The position numbers and the translations under genes are program-made. Source: Treponema sp. (GTDB lineage: Bacteria > Spirochaetota > Spirochaetia > Treponematales > Breznakiellaceae). Taken from it: 10,000 nucleotides of DNA. The notes under the pieces are model-generated. The model did no database searches and had not been told where the DNA came from. It was given only the letters and a program-made list of their open reading frames with translations. Below, one piece after another: positions 1 to 7,684 of this stretch (position 1 is the stretch's first letter; every line of letters starts with the position of its first letter). The stretch spans positions 1-10,000 of the forward strand of contig JAIWNU010000001.1 in NCBI GenBank assembly GCA_020216655.1, given 5' to 3'.

Positions 1-6
1 ACCACA

Positions 7-1359
7 ATGAATCCTGAAACCTGGGGGTGGAAGGGTATATTTCACGGCTTCTGGCAATCCGCATGCCACGAAGATGGCAGAAAATACATTCCCGGCCGCG
101 TAATCCGGCGGGAATATCATCAATATGATGTGGTCATACCCCACTATATTGATGAAAATCCGATGCTCGCGTCTGCTTGTACGGCGGGTCTGTACCGCAA
201 CATACGGGTAAGCGGCGCTTTTGCATTCCGGACCACAGGAGGCGCTGATTACCCCGTCACCGGCGACTGGGTGCTCCTTGATACGGAAGAAGACAGCCTG
301 CGGATTCACCGGGTTCTAGAACGGCAAACTTCCTTAAGCCGGGGCGCGGCGGGGGATAAAACGGAAGAACAGGTGCTGGCGGCTAACATCGATACGCTGC
401 TTCTCGTGTTTGCCCTGGACGGGGGCCGGAATTTTCTCCGCACCTTTCTTGAGCGGGCCCTAGTGGTTGCCCGCAGCGCAGGCTGCGGGGTTTGCATAGT
501 CCTTAATAAGGCGGACCTAGCGGATGCTGAAACGCGCCGGAACGCTTTAGCTACCGCTGCTCTGGCCGCTCCGGGAAGCCCCGTAGTGGCGGTCAGTGCG
601 AAAACTGGAGAGGGTTTAGAGGAACTGAGCCGTTACTTCTCTGCCGGAGAAACCCTGGGTGTGCTTGGTAAAAGCGGGGTAGGGAAGTCTGCCCTGATCG
701 GGGCCCTAAATGGTGTTAAGGGCGCCCCTCTGGCGGCCACAACTTTGCCGGGCGCCCCATTGCCGGACACAACTTTGCCGGGCGCCAGCGCATCCATCTC
801 GTCATTTGAAGAACTCCCCTGGGACGCCCTGGACGCCCCGAAGTCCCTGGAGGCCCAGAATACCCCGGACGCCCCGCAGACCCTAGAGGCTCCGGAGGCA
901 CCGGACGCCCACCTGGGCGGCCCCGGCGCCTTGGCCGAAGAAGCCACACCCCGGGAAGGGGCTGTCCGGGAATCGGACCGCAAAGGACGGCATACTACTA
1001 CTTCAAGCAGGCTCTACCGGCTTGAGTCAGGACTTCTCATTATTGACAGCCCCGGAATCCGGGAACTCAAGCTCTGGGCCGATGGGGATGATCTGGCAGC
1101 GAGCTTTTCCGATATTGCAGGACTAGCGGACCAATGCCGTTTCTCCGACTGCAGCCACGAGGGCGAGCCGGGCTGCGCGGTCCAGGCTGCCCTGGCTTCT
1201 GGTGAGTTAGATGAGGGCCGTTACCGCTCCTACCTGCAGCTTAAGCGGGAACAGGCCTGGCTGGACCGCCGGCTCGATGACCAGGCCCTGCGGGCGGAAA
1301 AGGCCCGCTGGAAGCAGATTGCCAAATTCCAGAAGAGCCTGCAGAAAAGCCGGCGTTAG
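7..1359 (+). CDS. rsgA: RsgA: circularly permuted ribosome small-subunit-dependent GTPase, with a repeat insertion
   Basis: RsgA (YjeQ/YloQ) is a cytoplasmic GTPase that binds the 30S subunit late in its assembly and is released on GTP hydrolysis. The 450-residue product shows the family's permuted motif order: an N-terminal OB-fold region (about 30-90), G4 NKAD at 167-170, G5 SAKTG near 199, the P-loop GKSGVGKS at 221-228, switch I RHTTT at 328-332, G3 DSPG at 347-350, then a zinc-binding knuckle with C377, C382, H384 and C390 and a basic C-terminal helix. Family members are usually about 300-370 residues. The excess lies in residues 239-317, a Pro/Ala/Asp-rich repeat insertion between the P-loop and switch I. 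All GTPase motifs are intact, so it is probably functional. The MNPETWGW start resembles the N terminus of this RsgA subgroup, but only six bases precede it and the ribosome binding site is out of view, so an earlier start cannot be excluded. The identification is very secure. Confidence 0.95.
   Translation: MNPETWGWKGIFHGFWQSACHEDGRKYIPGRVIRREYHQYDVVIPHYIDENPMLASACTAGLYRNIRVSGAFAFRTTGGADYPVTGDWVLLDTEEDSLRIHRVLERQTSLSRGAAGDKTEEQVLAANIDTLLLVFALDGGRNFLRTFLERALVVARSAGCGVCIVLNKADLADAETRRNALATAALAAPGSPVVAVSAKTGEGLEELSRYFSAGETLGVLGKSGVGKSALIGALNGVKGAPLAATTLPGAPLPDTTLPGASASISSFEELPWDALDAPKSLEAQNTPDAPQTLEAPEAPDAHLGGPGALAEEATPREGAVRESDRKGRHTTTSSRLYRLESGLLIIDSPGIRELKLWADGDDLAASFSDIAGLADQCRFSDCSHEGEPGCAVQAALASGELDEGRYRSYLQLKREQAWLDRRLDDQALRAEKARWKQIAKFQKSLQKSRR
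721..786 (+). repeat. 30-base tandem repeat inside rsgA (two full units plus a stub)
   Basis: Two adjacent 30-base units (721-750 and 751-780) each begin GGCGCCCC and end ACAACTTTGCCG. A third unit breaks off after GGCGCC (781-786). In frame they encode the 10-residue repeat APLAATTLPG / APLPDTTLPG. The units differ at only a few bases, so the duplication is probably recent. The length is a multiple of three, so the reading frame is kept. Confidence 0.9.
832..909 (+). repeat. 36-base tandem repeat inside rsgA (two units plus a stub)
   Basis: Units at 832-867 and 868-903 both begin GACGCCCCG and encode DAPKSLEAQNTP and DAPQTLEAPEAP. A third copy starts at 904 with DAH and then diverges. The units are more diverged than the 30-base pair just upstream, so they are likely older. 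Together the two repeat blocks make up most of the extra sequence between the P-loop and switch I of this GTPase. Confidence 0.8.
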
Positions 1360-1422
1360 TTTTGGGGAGTGGCGGGTAGCGGGTATTGAGCCGGGTCGGG
1401 GCTTGGCCTTCGGGCTCCCTTA

Positions 1423-1445
1423 GCCAGGCCGGGGCTGGGCCTGGC
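1423..1445. repeat. 8-bp perfect inverted repeat (possible RNA hairpin)
   Basis: The arms GCCAGGCC (1423-1430) and GGCCTGGC (1438-1445) flank the 7-base loop GGGGCTG. Transcribed, this would form a stable GC-only stem 64 bases past the rsgA stop codon. No T-run follows, so it is not a canonical intrinsic terminator. It could still act as a 3'-end-stabilising hairpin or be part of an intergenic repeat element. Confidence 0.6.
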
Positions 1446-1582
1446 GGACGAGTTTTGGTCGCGGCTTGGGCCAAAACCGGCTGTCCGCTTGCGTGCCCGC
1501 CGCCAGCCCTTACGGCCAGCCAGCGCCCTAAAAGCCGCTGCAATTGCATTCTCCATCAATCTGTACGAGACTCTTAACGAAT

Positions 1583-1588
1583 AAGGAG
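1583..1588 (+). promoter_or_regulatory. Ribosome binding site fixing the helicase start
   Basis: AAGGAG lies ten bases before ATG 1599. An in-frame TAA at 1575-1577 with no start codon between it and 1599 makes this the first possible start. Confidence 0.85.
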
Positions 1589-1598
1589 CATCGTACTG

Positions 1599-4500
1599 AT
1601 GGAAAGCTTGTACAGGATTTTAAAAACCAACATTCCGGAGCCAGGCCCGGAAACAGACCCGCAACCCAGTTTAATAACAGACCCGCAGCCTGACGTGGTC
1701 GCAAGCCCGCAGCCTGGCGCGGCAGCAGGGTATGCCGCGGGGCTCTTCCTCCTCCCCGGGGCTACCGGCACCGGCAAATCCCATGGGGTGTGCCAATACA
1801 TCGCGCGGCATGCCGGGGAATGGAAACAAGCGGGGTTAAAAATTTATTTTACCACCCGCATGCTCAAGAATATCCCCGATAATCACTCATCATCGAACAA
1901 AATAAATCAAGACGAAGAGGATCTGGACTTTTTTTCTACCACCACCCTGCGCCGGGCCTATGAAGCGGCGGGCCGGAAAAAGGATTACGAAAAAGAAGTC
2001 CTGGTGCTCCGGGGCATGCACACCCATCTTACAGAGTCCTGGGAGAAACTCAGTCCAGAAATCGACTCTGGGGTAGCTGCAATTGCAGAAGATGCCAAAG
2101 AACCAGAACTGGTACCGATCTATGAACAGTACAAGCGGGAAGTAGAGTTTTTTATCAAATATGGGAAGGACGACAAAAACGACGAAGCCGCGAGTTTCTA
2201 TGCCGCCCAGCGCCGCTTTCTTGCGGCCCTGCACCGGATCCTGGAACAAACAGTTCCCGAGAAAGAGAACCGCACCCGTGAAGAAATAATAAAGGAAAGA
2301 GAACAGCTTCTGTTCAAGAAAAATTCCCCCTGGGCCTGGATCCCTGAGCTCTGGCCCGATCACCGGGTATCCCGCTCTACGGTGATACTCCTTTCCCTCC
2401 GTAAATTTTCACTCCCCCTCATTTCGGTCCTGGAACGAAACGGGCCGGTAAAGGACAGCCTCAGCGAAGGGTCCCTCGTGTTTATCGACGAATTCGATGA
2501 TGCAAAAACGGCGTTTCTGGACTTTGTTATAGAAGAATCCTTACAGCACAAAGTGGACCTTATGGAGCTGGCCCGAACCGTAGGTGCTTCGATACTGCAA
2601 AATACCTTTATTCCTCCCTTTCTTTTGACCCATGCGTCGGGAAACAAAGAAAAAACAGAACAATGGATAAAAGAGAAAAATGAACAGTTTGATAAACTCA
2701 GAAAGCAATATAGTGATATAGCAGCTCGCTATCATTTAGCGGCGAATCCCAAGCTTCGCCATACGGGGCAAAGCCAGTCCGTCTTTTTATGCCGATCCTG
2801 GCAGCCCTTTATCTGGAGCGGCAAAGGAACGGAAAAAGTAATTAACTATTCCCCGGAAGATCAGCTTAACTGGATAGAGGATGCAAAAACGAAGCAGCAG
2901 AGTGAGGACCAAAAGGTTGATGAACAAAAAGATGATGTAGAAAATGCCCGTGGGGAGCCAAGCCTCCAAAAATTTGTGCAGGACCTCCTCTGGTTCATCA
3001 ATCATTTCCTGCAGCTTTGTAATGATATTGTGCTCAATAAAAAATACTATCTTGCCCATGTCCGGCAAAAAGCCGGAGAGAACAATTTGATAAACTGGAG
3101 CCTCGAGGATTACATCTCCAGCGTGGTGCGCCATTTTGTACCCGAAAACGCCACCATCGGCGAGTACCTCCAGTATCAGCTTGCGAGCCTGCAGTACGCA
3201 GCTCCCCACTGGAAAATCCATCCCGGCTGGTTCGACGGGGATTCCTTTTATACCAACGGCTTTACCGAGTTCTTTCTGGAAGACTCCCCCCGAAACGAAG
3301 CCCGGACCGCAATTAACATGATAAGCCTGAGCGCCACCCCGGAACTCTGGCTGAGTAACCTGGCCAGGCGGGCCTTTGTCGTGGGCCTTTCTGCCACAGC
3401 CTATGTGGACCAGCCCCTTACCAACTTTGATCTGGGCTACCTGCGGAGGACCCTGGGGGCACAATTTAAAACCATCTCAGAATCTGATATGCGCCTGCTG
3501 CAGAATCTCTATGATTCAGCCACGAAGGGATACGACAACATAACATTCCTGCCAGAGAAGCCCGCCCTGGAATACTACGAAGAGACAACACAGGAACAAA
3601 CCATCGAACGGTGGGCCCGCTGGCTGCACAGGGATAAAAATATGGCAGTATCAGTGAGGAATGAGATTGGCTTGGCCAGCGATAAAATCAATAAAAACGA
3701 CATACCATTTGTAATCCGCCGCTATGATATGGTCTTTCAAGCCATGACCTATTTTGCCAGGACTGCGAGTAATCGGATCATGTATTGTGTAAATCCAAAT
3801 CTGTTCGGCGAGGATAGGTTTTATTCGTCTAAGCCTTTAGAAATATTCAAAGATGGCTTACCGGCCGCGTCTAGCACATATAGCCCCCAGGGAAGCGGCG
3901 GATGGAACCTGATCTGCATGGATTCAAAAAATTATGAACTACTACAGAAAGAGATAAAAGAAGGTTTGGCAAAAGGGGAGCGGTATTTTGTGGTCACGAG
4001 CTTTCCTACCATTGGCCGGGGGGTAAATCTGCAATACCGGTTGGACCCAGAACAGCCTGCAGCCCCAGCCCTAGCACCGGACATTGTGGCAGTGCATGAA
4101 CACCCCCGGAACGATGAAACCGAAGTCGACGCGGATGGAATCTGCATCGCCAAACCCACCAATATAGTAGTCTCCAATGCCGGTGCCTTTTGGTCAGAGA
4201 AAAACACCTTTCAGCGCCTCGTGCAACTCCATTACCTTGCAGCGGCAGGTTACATTACCCATCAGAAACTCAAAGAGTATATCATCAGAACCGTATCAGG
4301 GGTGCCCTTCTCGCTGGAAGATAGCAGCGCAAAGGATGCAATCAATCTTGCGGTCGCATCGACCGTGCTCCAGACCTTGGGAAGGATTACTCGGACCGGG
4401 AAACGGATGCGCCAGGTGCATATACTCTGCGACCCGGAAATTCCCGGCCTGCTTGCGCAAACCTATCTCCCTCAGGAAGTTATTAAAACAAAAGAGTATC

Positions 4501-5339
4501 TCCACATGTGCGACCATAAAGAAAACACCGATCGGTCCTATGACAAGGAAGCCCGCTTCATCGAAGCCGAAACCCTGTCCCTACAGGGGATAATTAAAAA
4601 TCTGATCGCCAATTTTGATAAAGAACAAAACCGGAAAGACTGGCAAAATCTCAGGCGCTATTTATTAGCCCACCCCACATTCAATCACATGAATGAAGCG
4701 GAATTTAAGCGCTGCTATTGCGAAATCCCCGGCGGCAAAAACCGCTACTATTTTGAAACGAATGGCGATTTTGCAAGCTGCCGTGTTGCTTTTGAGCAAA
4801 GCCCAGGGACCACCTGGGCTGAGGTGTCAGAAGAGAGTTCAGGGCTCCCCAGATTGATGAACATAGCCGGCGTCCAGGACTTTTTAACGAACAAAGGGTA
4901 TGCCACATCCTGGGCTCCTGGGGCAGTATTTATGAATCCCGTGGCCTTTACGAATATCTACCGGGGGGCTCTGGGAGAGGCGGCGGCGGAGTTCTTCTTT
5001 AGTAAGATCTTTGGGATTAGATTGCAGGAAGTTGAAGCAGAACATTTTGAGTCTTTTGATTTTAAGTTTATCAATGCTCAAAACCAGGTGTGGTATGTGG
5101 ACGCAAAGTTCTGGAAAATAGGCCCCCAGCTTCCTGATGAGGAAGAGCAGCAGCGAATTGCGGAGAAATTACACCGCTGCGGCGGAACGCGGGCAATCGT
5201 TATCAATTTTTATCCCGCCGAAACAGAACCTGAACGTTGCCTGCTTCCTTCACTACCCGAACTCGTTATTATTCCCGCCGCCTTTGTCGGCGATAAACCG
5301 TGGCAGGCGGCAGTCGATGCAATCAAAGGGGTACTGTGA
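1599..5339 (+). CDS. SF2-type helicase with C-terminal PD-(D/E)xK nuclease, DdmD-like
   Basis: This 1246-residue cytoplasmic protein probably translocates on and cuts DNA. Helicase motifs: Walker A GATGTGKS (54-61, K60), Walker B DEFD (297-300), SAT-type motifs SLSATP (576-581) and GLSATA (596-601), motif V near TIGRGVNLQ (804-812), and motif VI Q925-xx-GR-xx-R932. The C terminus has a PD-(D/E)xK nuclease core: E1127, D1154 in FDF, then D1168-A-K1170. All expected active-site residues are present. A charged, helical stretch of about 230 residues separates Walker A from Walker B. It has only one cysteine (C64), so there is no Fe-S cluster of the XPD/DinG type. A Lys/Gln/Asp-rich linker lies near residues 430-450, and a Pro-rich repeat near the N terminus. 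The stop overlaps the next gene's start (TGATG), so the two are co-translated. Order, length and active-site placement resemble DdmD of V. cholerae, about 1,190 residues from memory. Helicase-nuclease is well supported; the DdmD assignment is inference. Confidence 0.88.
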   Translation: MESLYRILKTNIPEPGPETDPQPSLITDPQPDVVASPQPGAAAGYAAGLFLLPGATGTGKSHGVCQYIARHAGEWKQAGLKIYFTTRMLKNIPDNHSSSNKINQDEEDLDFFSTTTLRRAYEAAGRKKDYEKEVLVLRGMHTHLTESWEKLSPEIDSGVAAIAEDAKEPELVPIYEQYKREVEFFIKYGKDDKNDEAASFYAAQRRFLAALHRILEQTVPEKENRTREEIIKEREQLLFKKNSPWAWIPELWPDHRVSRSTVILLSLRKFSLPLISVLERNGPVKDSLSEGSLVFIDEFDDAKTAFLDFVIEESLQHKVDLMELARTVGASILQNTFIPPFLLTHASGNKEKTEQWIKEKNEQFDKLRKQYSDIAARYHLAANPKLRHTGQSQSVFLCRSWQPFIWSGKGTEKVINYSPEDQLNWIEDAKTKQQSEDQKVDEQKDDVENARGEPSLQKFVQDLLWFINHFLQLCNDIVLNKKYYLAHVRQKAGENNLINWSLEDYISSVVRHFVPENATIGEYLQYQLASLQYAAPHWKIHPGWFDGDSFYTNGFTEFFLEDSPRNEARTAINMISLSATPELWLSNLARRAFVVGLSATAYVDQPLTNFDLGYLRRTLGAQFKTISESDMRLLQNLYDSATKGYDNITFLPEKPALEYYEETTQEQTIERWARWLHRDKNMAVSVRNEIGLASDKINKNDIPFVIRRYDMVFQAMTYFARTASNRIMYCVNPNLFGEDRFYSSKPLEIFKDGLPAASSTYSPQGSGGWNLICMDSKNYELLQKEIKEGLAKGERYFVVTSFPTIGRGVNLQYRLDPEQPAAPALAPDIVAVHEHPRNDETEVDADGICIAKPTNIVVSNAGAFWSEKNTFQRLVQLHYLAAAGYITHQKLKEYIIRTVSGVPFSLEDSSAKDAINLAVASTVLQTLGRITRTGKRMRQVHILCDPEIPGLLAQTYLPQEVIKTKEYLHMCDHKENTDRSYDKEARFIEAETLSLQGIIKNLIANFDKEQNRKDWQNLRRYLLAHPTFNHMNEAEFKRCYCEIPGGKNRYYFETNGDFASCRVAFEQSPGTTWAEVSEESSGLPRLMNIAGVQDFLTNKGYATSWAPGAVFMNPVAFTNIYRGALGEAAAEFFFSKIFGIRLQEVEAEHFESFDFKFINAQNQVWYVDAKFWKIGPQLPDEEEQQRIAEKLHRCGGTRAIVINFYPAETEPERCLLPSLPELVIIPAAFVGDKPWQAAVDAIKGVL
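1656..1727 (+). repeat. 24-base tandem repeat near the helicase 5' end (three units)
   Basis: Three head-to-tail 24-base units (1656-1679, 1680-1703, 1704-1727) encode DPQPSLIT, DPQPDVVA and SPQPGAAA at residues 20-43, just before the Walker A motif. The CCGCA(A/G)CC core is shared by all three. The stretch looks like an in-frame expansion in a flexible N-terminal tail, in the same style as the repeats in rsgA. Confidence 0.8.
5325..5331 (+). promoter_or_regulatory. Ribosome binding site inside the helicase gene, deciding the downstream start
   Basis: AAAGGGG lies in the last codons of the helicase gene, seven bases before ATG 5339. It supports that start over the in-frame ATG at 5300. The start codon shares its A with the upstream TGA stop, a classic translational-coupling layout. 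Confidence 0.75.
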
Positions 5340-7672
5340 TGATAGAAACTAACAAACTAATCTACACCTATAACGCAGAAGCAATTAACCGGGATTATCA
5401 GCTCATCAAGCTAAACTCAAAAGAATATGGGCCAGATGAGAAGCCAAAATTTATTGGCTATGTGGATTTTTATGAGGCCCTTGAAAACACCCCCGGTGTG
5501 GCCGCCCTGGTGGGAAAATGGAGATACTGGTATCTATTGGCCGATAGAAAGGTCGTTACCCCAGAGGAGGTTATTCGCACCCTTTCTCAGCACCGGGACT
5601 TACAGGCCATGGAAATAGTCCCCGCCCAGGTCGTACGTGAAGAGGAATTTGCATCAACCAAAAATAAGGAGACCTCGCTGTACGGATATTATGTGGTCCA
5701 GCTTTTGTTGGATCTCCTTGGTTATAGACATTTCGGCTTAAAAGAATACCAGTTTTCCAATATCACCTCTGAACTGCTCCTTGTCCCAAAGGATACTCCC
5801 GCAAAAAGCATACTCGATGTCTGGTGGATACGGCTGAAAAAGCCGCAGAGTCTTGTCATATCTAAAACACGTTTAAGCCGGGTAAAAGACAGGAAATACA
5901 TCTTAAACAGCACTAATCCCCTTTTTACGATTAACACCGCCACAAGGACCCTTAAAAGCATCAGCCGAAGCAGCGCCCTCACGTTGGATAAAAATAAACC
6001 CCTGTACGAATGGCGCAATCCTTTTGATTCCCGGCCGGTGGTTCCCTTTGCCGATCTGGAAGACCCCCTGTCGGATCAAACCAGAATCGGTATTTTTGCC
6101 GATGTGTTTTCCCTCATCGAAGGAGAACTAGCTCCCTATGTGAGTGTAAGCCGGGACCCCCTTGGCTCCTGGCAGATGGTCCATGGTCTCCAGGTGTTAA
6201 AAAAGACAGCCCCAGGCAGGGCGGACAGCGAAAAGGACTACGAAGGCCGGGCTAGAGAACTTATCGGTTCGGTTACTCTTACATCGGAGCCAAAAAACGA
6301 AAACGCCGAAGAGCAGCTTGCGGCGCTCATGTCTGCAAAGGGGATCCGGGTAACAAAAAAAGCCAAGCTCGGTCTTGCAATTGTGCCTTCCAAAGAAAGC
6401 CTTGCCGAAGATGATGAGGATCCCTATGTCAGGGAACGGGGGGTGCAGCATATTACGTTTGATTCCCTGGGAAATGGAAATGAAGAAAAGGATTCGAGGG
6501 AACTAGATTCTATCATCACTAAAATACTGTTTGAATTGGCGGTCAAGCAGGATTGTATGACCAACACGCTCCGTTTTGGCAAAGAACTTGCCCTTTCGGA
6601 ACCCTATCGCCTGGGGTTCTTTGTACAGAAAGCCAGAAAGAACCGCACGCAAAAGAGCATCCCCGAACTGCTTCATATCCCGGTGCTCGATGTGTTCCCC
6701 GATGGGTCTATTAAATTCCAAACCCTGCATCACGAGGCGAGCCTCTTAATCCAGCAGCCCGATTTTGACCGCTATGCCCATGCTTTTACCCAGGCCATCG
6801 ATGAGAAATTCATGGAAGAGGCTGGATATGCTTACTATCAACTGATTGGTTTTGTAGAAAATGCGAGAAAAGAAATTACCCTGCTCGCCCAGACCGATTA
6901 TTGCTCTCTTATGAATATGGACATCCTGCGAAGCAGGGGCGAACAGCTTGCAAAGCCGCTGCCCGAAGTCTGGACAACCTTCGCGGGTATAGGTAAAAAG
7001 TTGGCGGACCTTAAAAATGCAGCCTCTGAGAGCGGTGCGCCCCATCAGGCTGATAAGCACCACCGGACTGACGCGTCCCACCGTGAAGCGGAAATCGCCT
7101 TTTTTACGCTGGACCATGAAAAAGCCTGCGCCGCTTTGGCTGAACTTGAGTCTGCAAAGACTGAAAAAACTAAATCCTTGCCTGAAAAACTTAAATCCTG
7201 GATTGCCGCTTTCCGTCAGGATCCCCGTGCCCCGCTTGATAAGGACACCCTCCGGACCTTGCTTAATGCGCAATTCGGCGCCGCATCCCAGGCACGGGAC
7301 TTTGTTGCTGAAGCCCTCGAACGGGAAGGGGTACTCCTTAACCTACCCCGCTCCCAGGAGGCAAAGCAAAAGGAGCTTTCGTTTAAGTCGGGGCTTCAGG
7401 TGTGTCCGGTTACCATAAAGAGCAAGAGTGCCCGCTATTATTTTACCGGCTTTCCTGTAGGAGCGGCCCTTAAAACCATAATACCCCGCGCCTCGGTGAT
7501 CCGCGTTGCCATACCTGCGGGGGACCATGAACCGTTTTTTGAAGAGCTGGCCCCGACCTTTCTTCCCTGGATTCGGGTCGATGAAGGGACCGTGCTCCCC
7601 GGAGCCTTTAAGTACCTCCGGGAATATGCCCTCATGGAGGGGGTGGCCCTGAGGGATTCCCTTGCCGATTAG
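5339..7672 (+). CDS. Large helicase partner; possible catalytically inactive Argonaute-like (DdmE-like) protein
   Basis: I do not recognise this 777-residue protein by overall sequence. The centre has a pattern like an Argonaute MID domain: a hydrophobic strand (LGLAIVP), then RERGVQHITFDSL (365-377), then an amphipathic helix ending ELAVK (K403). The MID counterpart would be a strand, a short motif with a conserved Gln, and a helix with a conserved Lys. Next come two PIWI-like strands, YRLGFFVQK (423-431) and HIPVLDVFPDGSIKF (446-460). The first strand lacks the Asp expected of a slicer, so any PIWI fold is probably inactive. No signal peptide, membrane helix or Walker motif is visible. A His/Lys-rich, low-complexity stretch lies at about 560-585. 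The start at 5339 is chosen over 5300 because of the ribosome binding site and TGATG overlap. Coupling to a helicase-nuclease suggests the DdmDE pair, where DdmE is an inactive Argonaute of about 690 residues. A pPIWI_RE-type relative is the main alternative. Confidence 0.9.
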   Translation: MIETNKLIYTYNAEAINRDYQLIKLNSKEYGPDEKPKFIGYVDFYEALENTPGVAALVGKWRYWYLLADRKVVTPEEVIRTLSQHRDLQAMEIVPAQVVREEEFASTKNKETSLYGYYVVQLLLDLLGYRHFGLKEYQFSNITSELLLVPKDTPAKSILDVWWIRLKKPQSLVISKTRLSRVKDRKYILNSTNPLFTINTATRTLKSISRSSALTLDKNKPLYEWRNPFDSRPVVPFADLEDPLSDQTRIGIFADVFSLIEGELAPYVSVSRDPLGSWQMVHGLQVLKKTAPGRADSEKDYEGRARELIGSVTLTSEPKNENAEEQLAALMSAKGIRVTKKAKLGLAIVPSKESLAEDDEDPYVRERGVQHITFDSLGNGNEEKDSRELDSIITKILFELAVKQDCMTNTLRFGKELALSEPYRLGFFVQKARKNRTQKSIPELLHIPVLDVFPDGSIKFQTLHHEASLLIQQPDFDRYAHAFTQAIDEKFMEEAGYAYYQLIGFVENARKEITLLAQTDYCSLMNMDILRSRGEQLAKPLPEVWTTFAGIGKKLADLKNAASESGAPHQADKHHRTDASHREAEIAFFTLDHEKACAALAELESAKTEKTKSLPEKLKSWIAAFRQDPRAPLDKDTLRTLLNAQFGAASQARDFVAEALEREGVLLNLPRSQEAKQKELSFKSGLQVCPVTIKSKSARYYFTGFPVGAALKTIIPRASVIRVAIPAGDHEPFFEELAPTFLPWIRVDEGTVLPGAFKYLREYALMEGVALRDSLAD

Positions 7673-7676
7673 GAGC
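7671..7676 (+). promoter_or_regulatory. Ribosome binding site of the DUF2200 gene
   Basis: AGGAGC overlaps the TAG stop of the upstream gene (7670-7672) and lies eight bases before ATG 7685. This placement supports a shared transcript and possible translational re-initiation. Confidence 0.8.
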
Positions 7677-7684
7677 TAATAAGT

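Larger units (their letters stand above)
1360..1598. other. GC-rich intergenic region with two inverted repeats
   Basis: These 239 bases separate rsgA from the helicase gene. Small open frames occur here on both strands, but none has a ribosome binding site or recognisable product. The region holds a perfect 8-bp inverted repeat (1423-1445), an imperfect one (1445-1487), and near its end a weak -35-like TTGCAT (1544-1549) with no good -10 partner. A promoter for the downstream operon must lie here or farther upstream, but I cannot place it with confidence. Confidence 0.6.

Noticed and set aside
721..909. Tandem repeats considered as a CRISPR array
   Set aside because: The units are directly adjacent without spacers, of two different lengths and in frame with rsgA.
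633..983. 116-codon minus-strand frame opposite the rsgA repeats
   Set aside because: The repeat units are multiples of three and GC-rich, so stop-free frames arise in several directions. The product is low complexity and follows the repeat pattern.
1386..1577. 63-codon plus-strand frame in the rsgA-helicase gap
   Set aside because: It has no ribosome binding site at a useful distance, its product is Pro/Ala/Gly-rich without similarity to a family I know, and it overlaps the inverted repeats.
2787..3464. 225-codon open frame on the minus strand inside the helicase gene
   Set aside because: It lies wholly opposite a gene with clear helicase motifs, and its product has no recognisable family.
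7017..7418. 133-codon plus-strand frame inside the helicase partner gene
   Set aside because: It overlaps the partner gene in another frame, and the product is a Pro/Leu/Arg-rich shadow without motifs.
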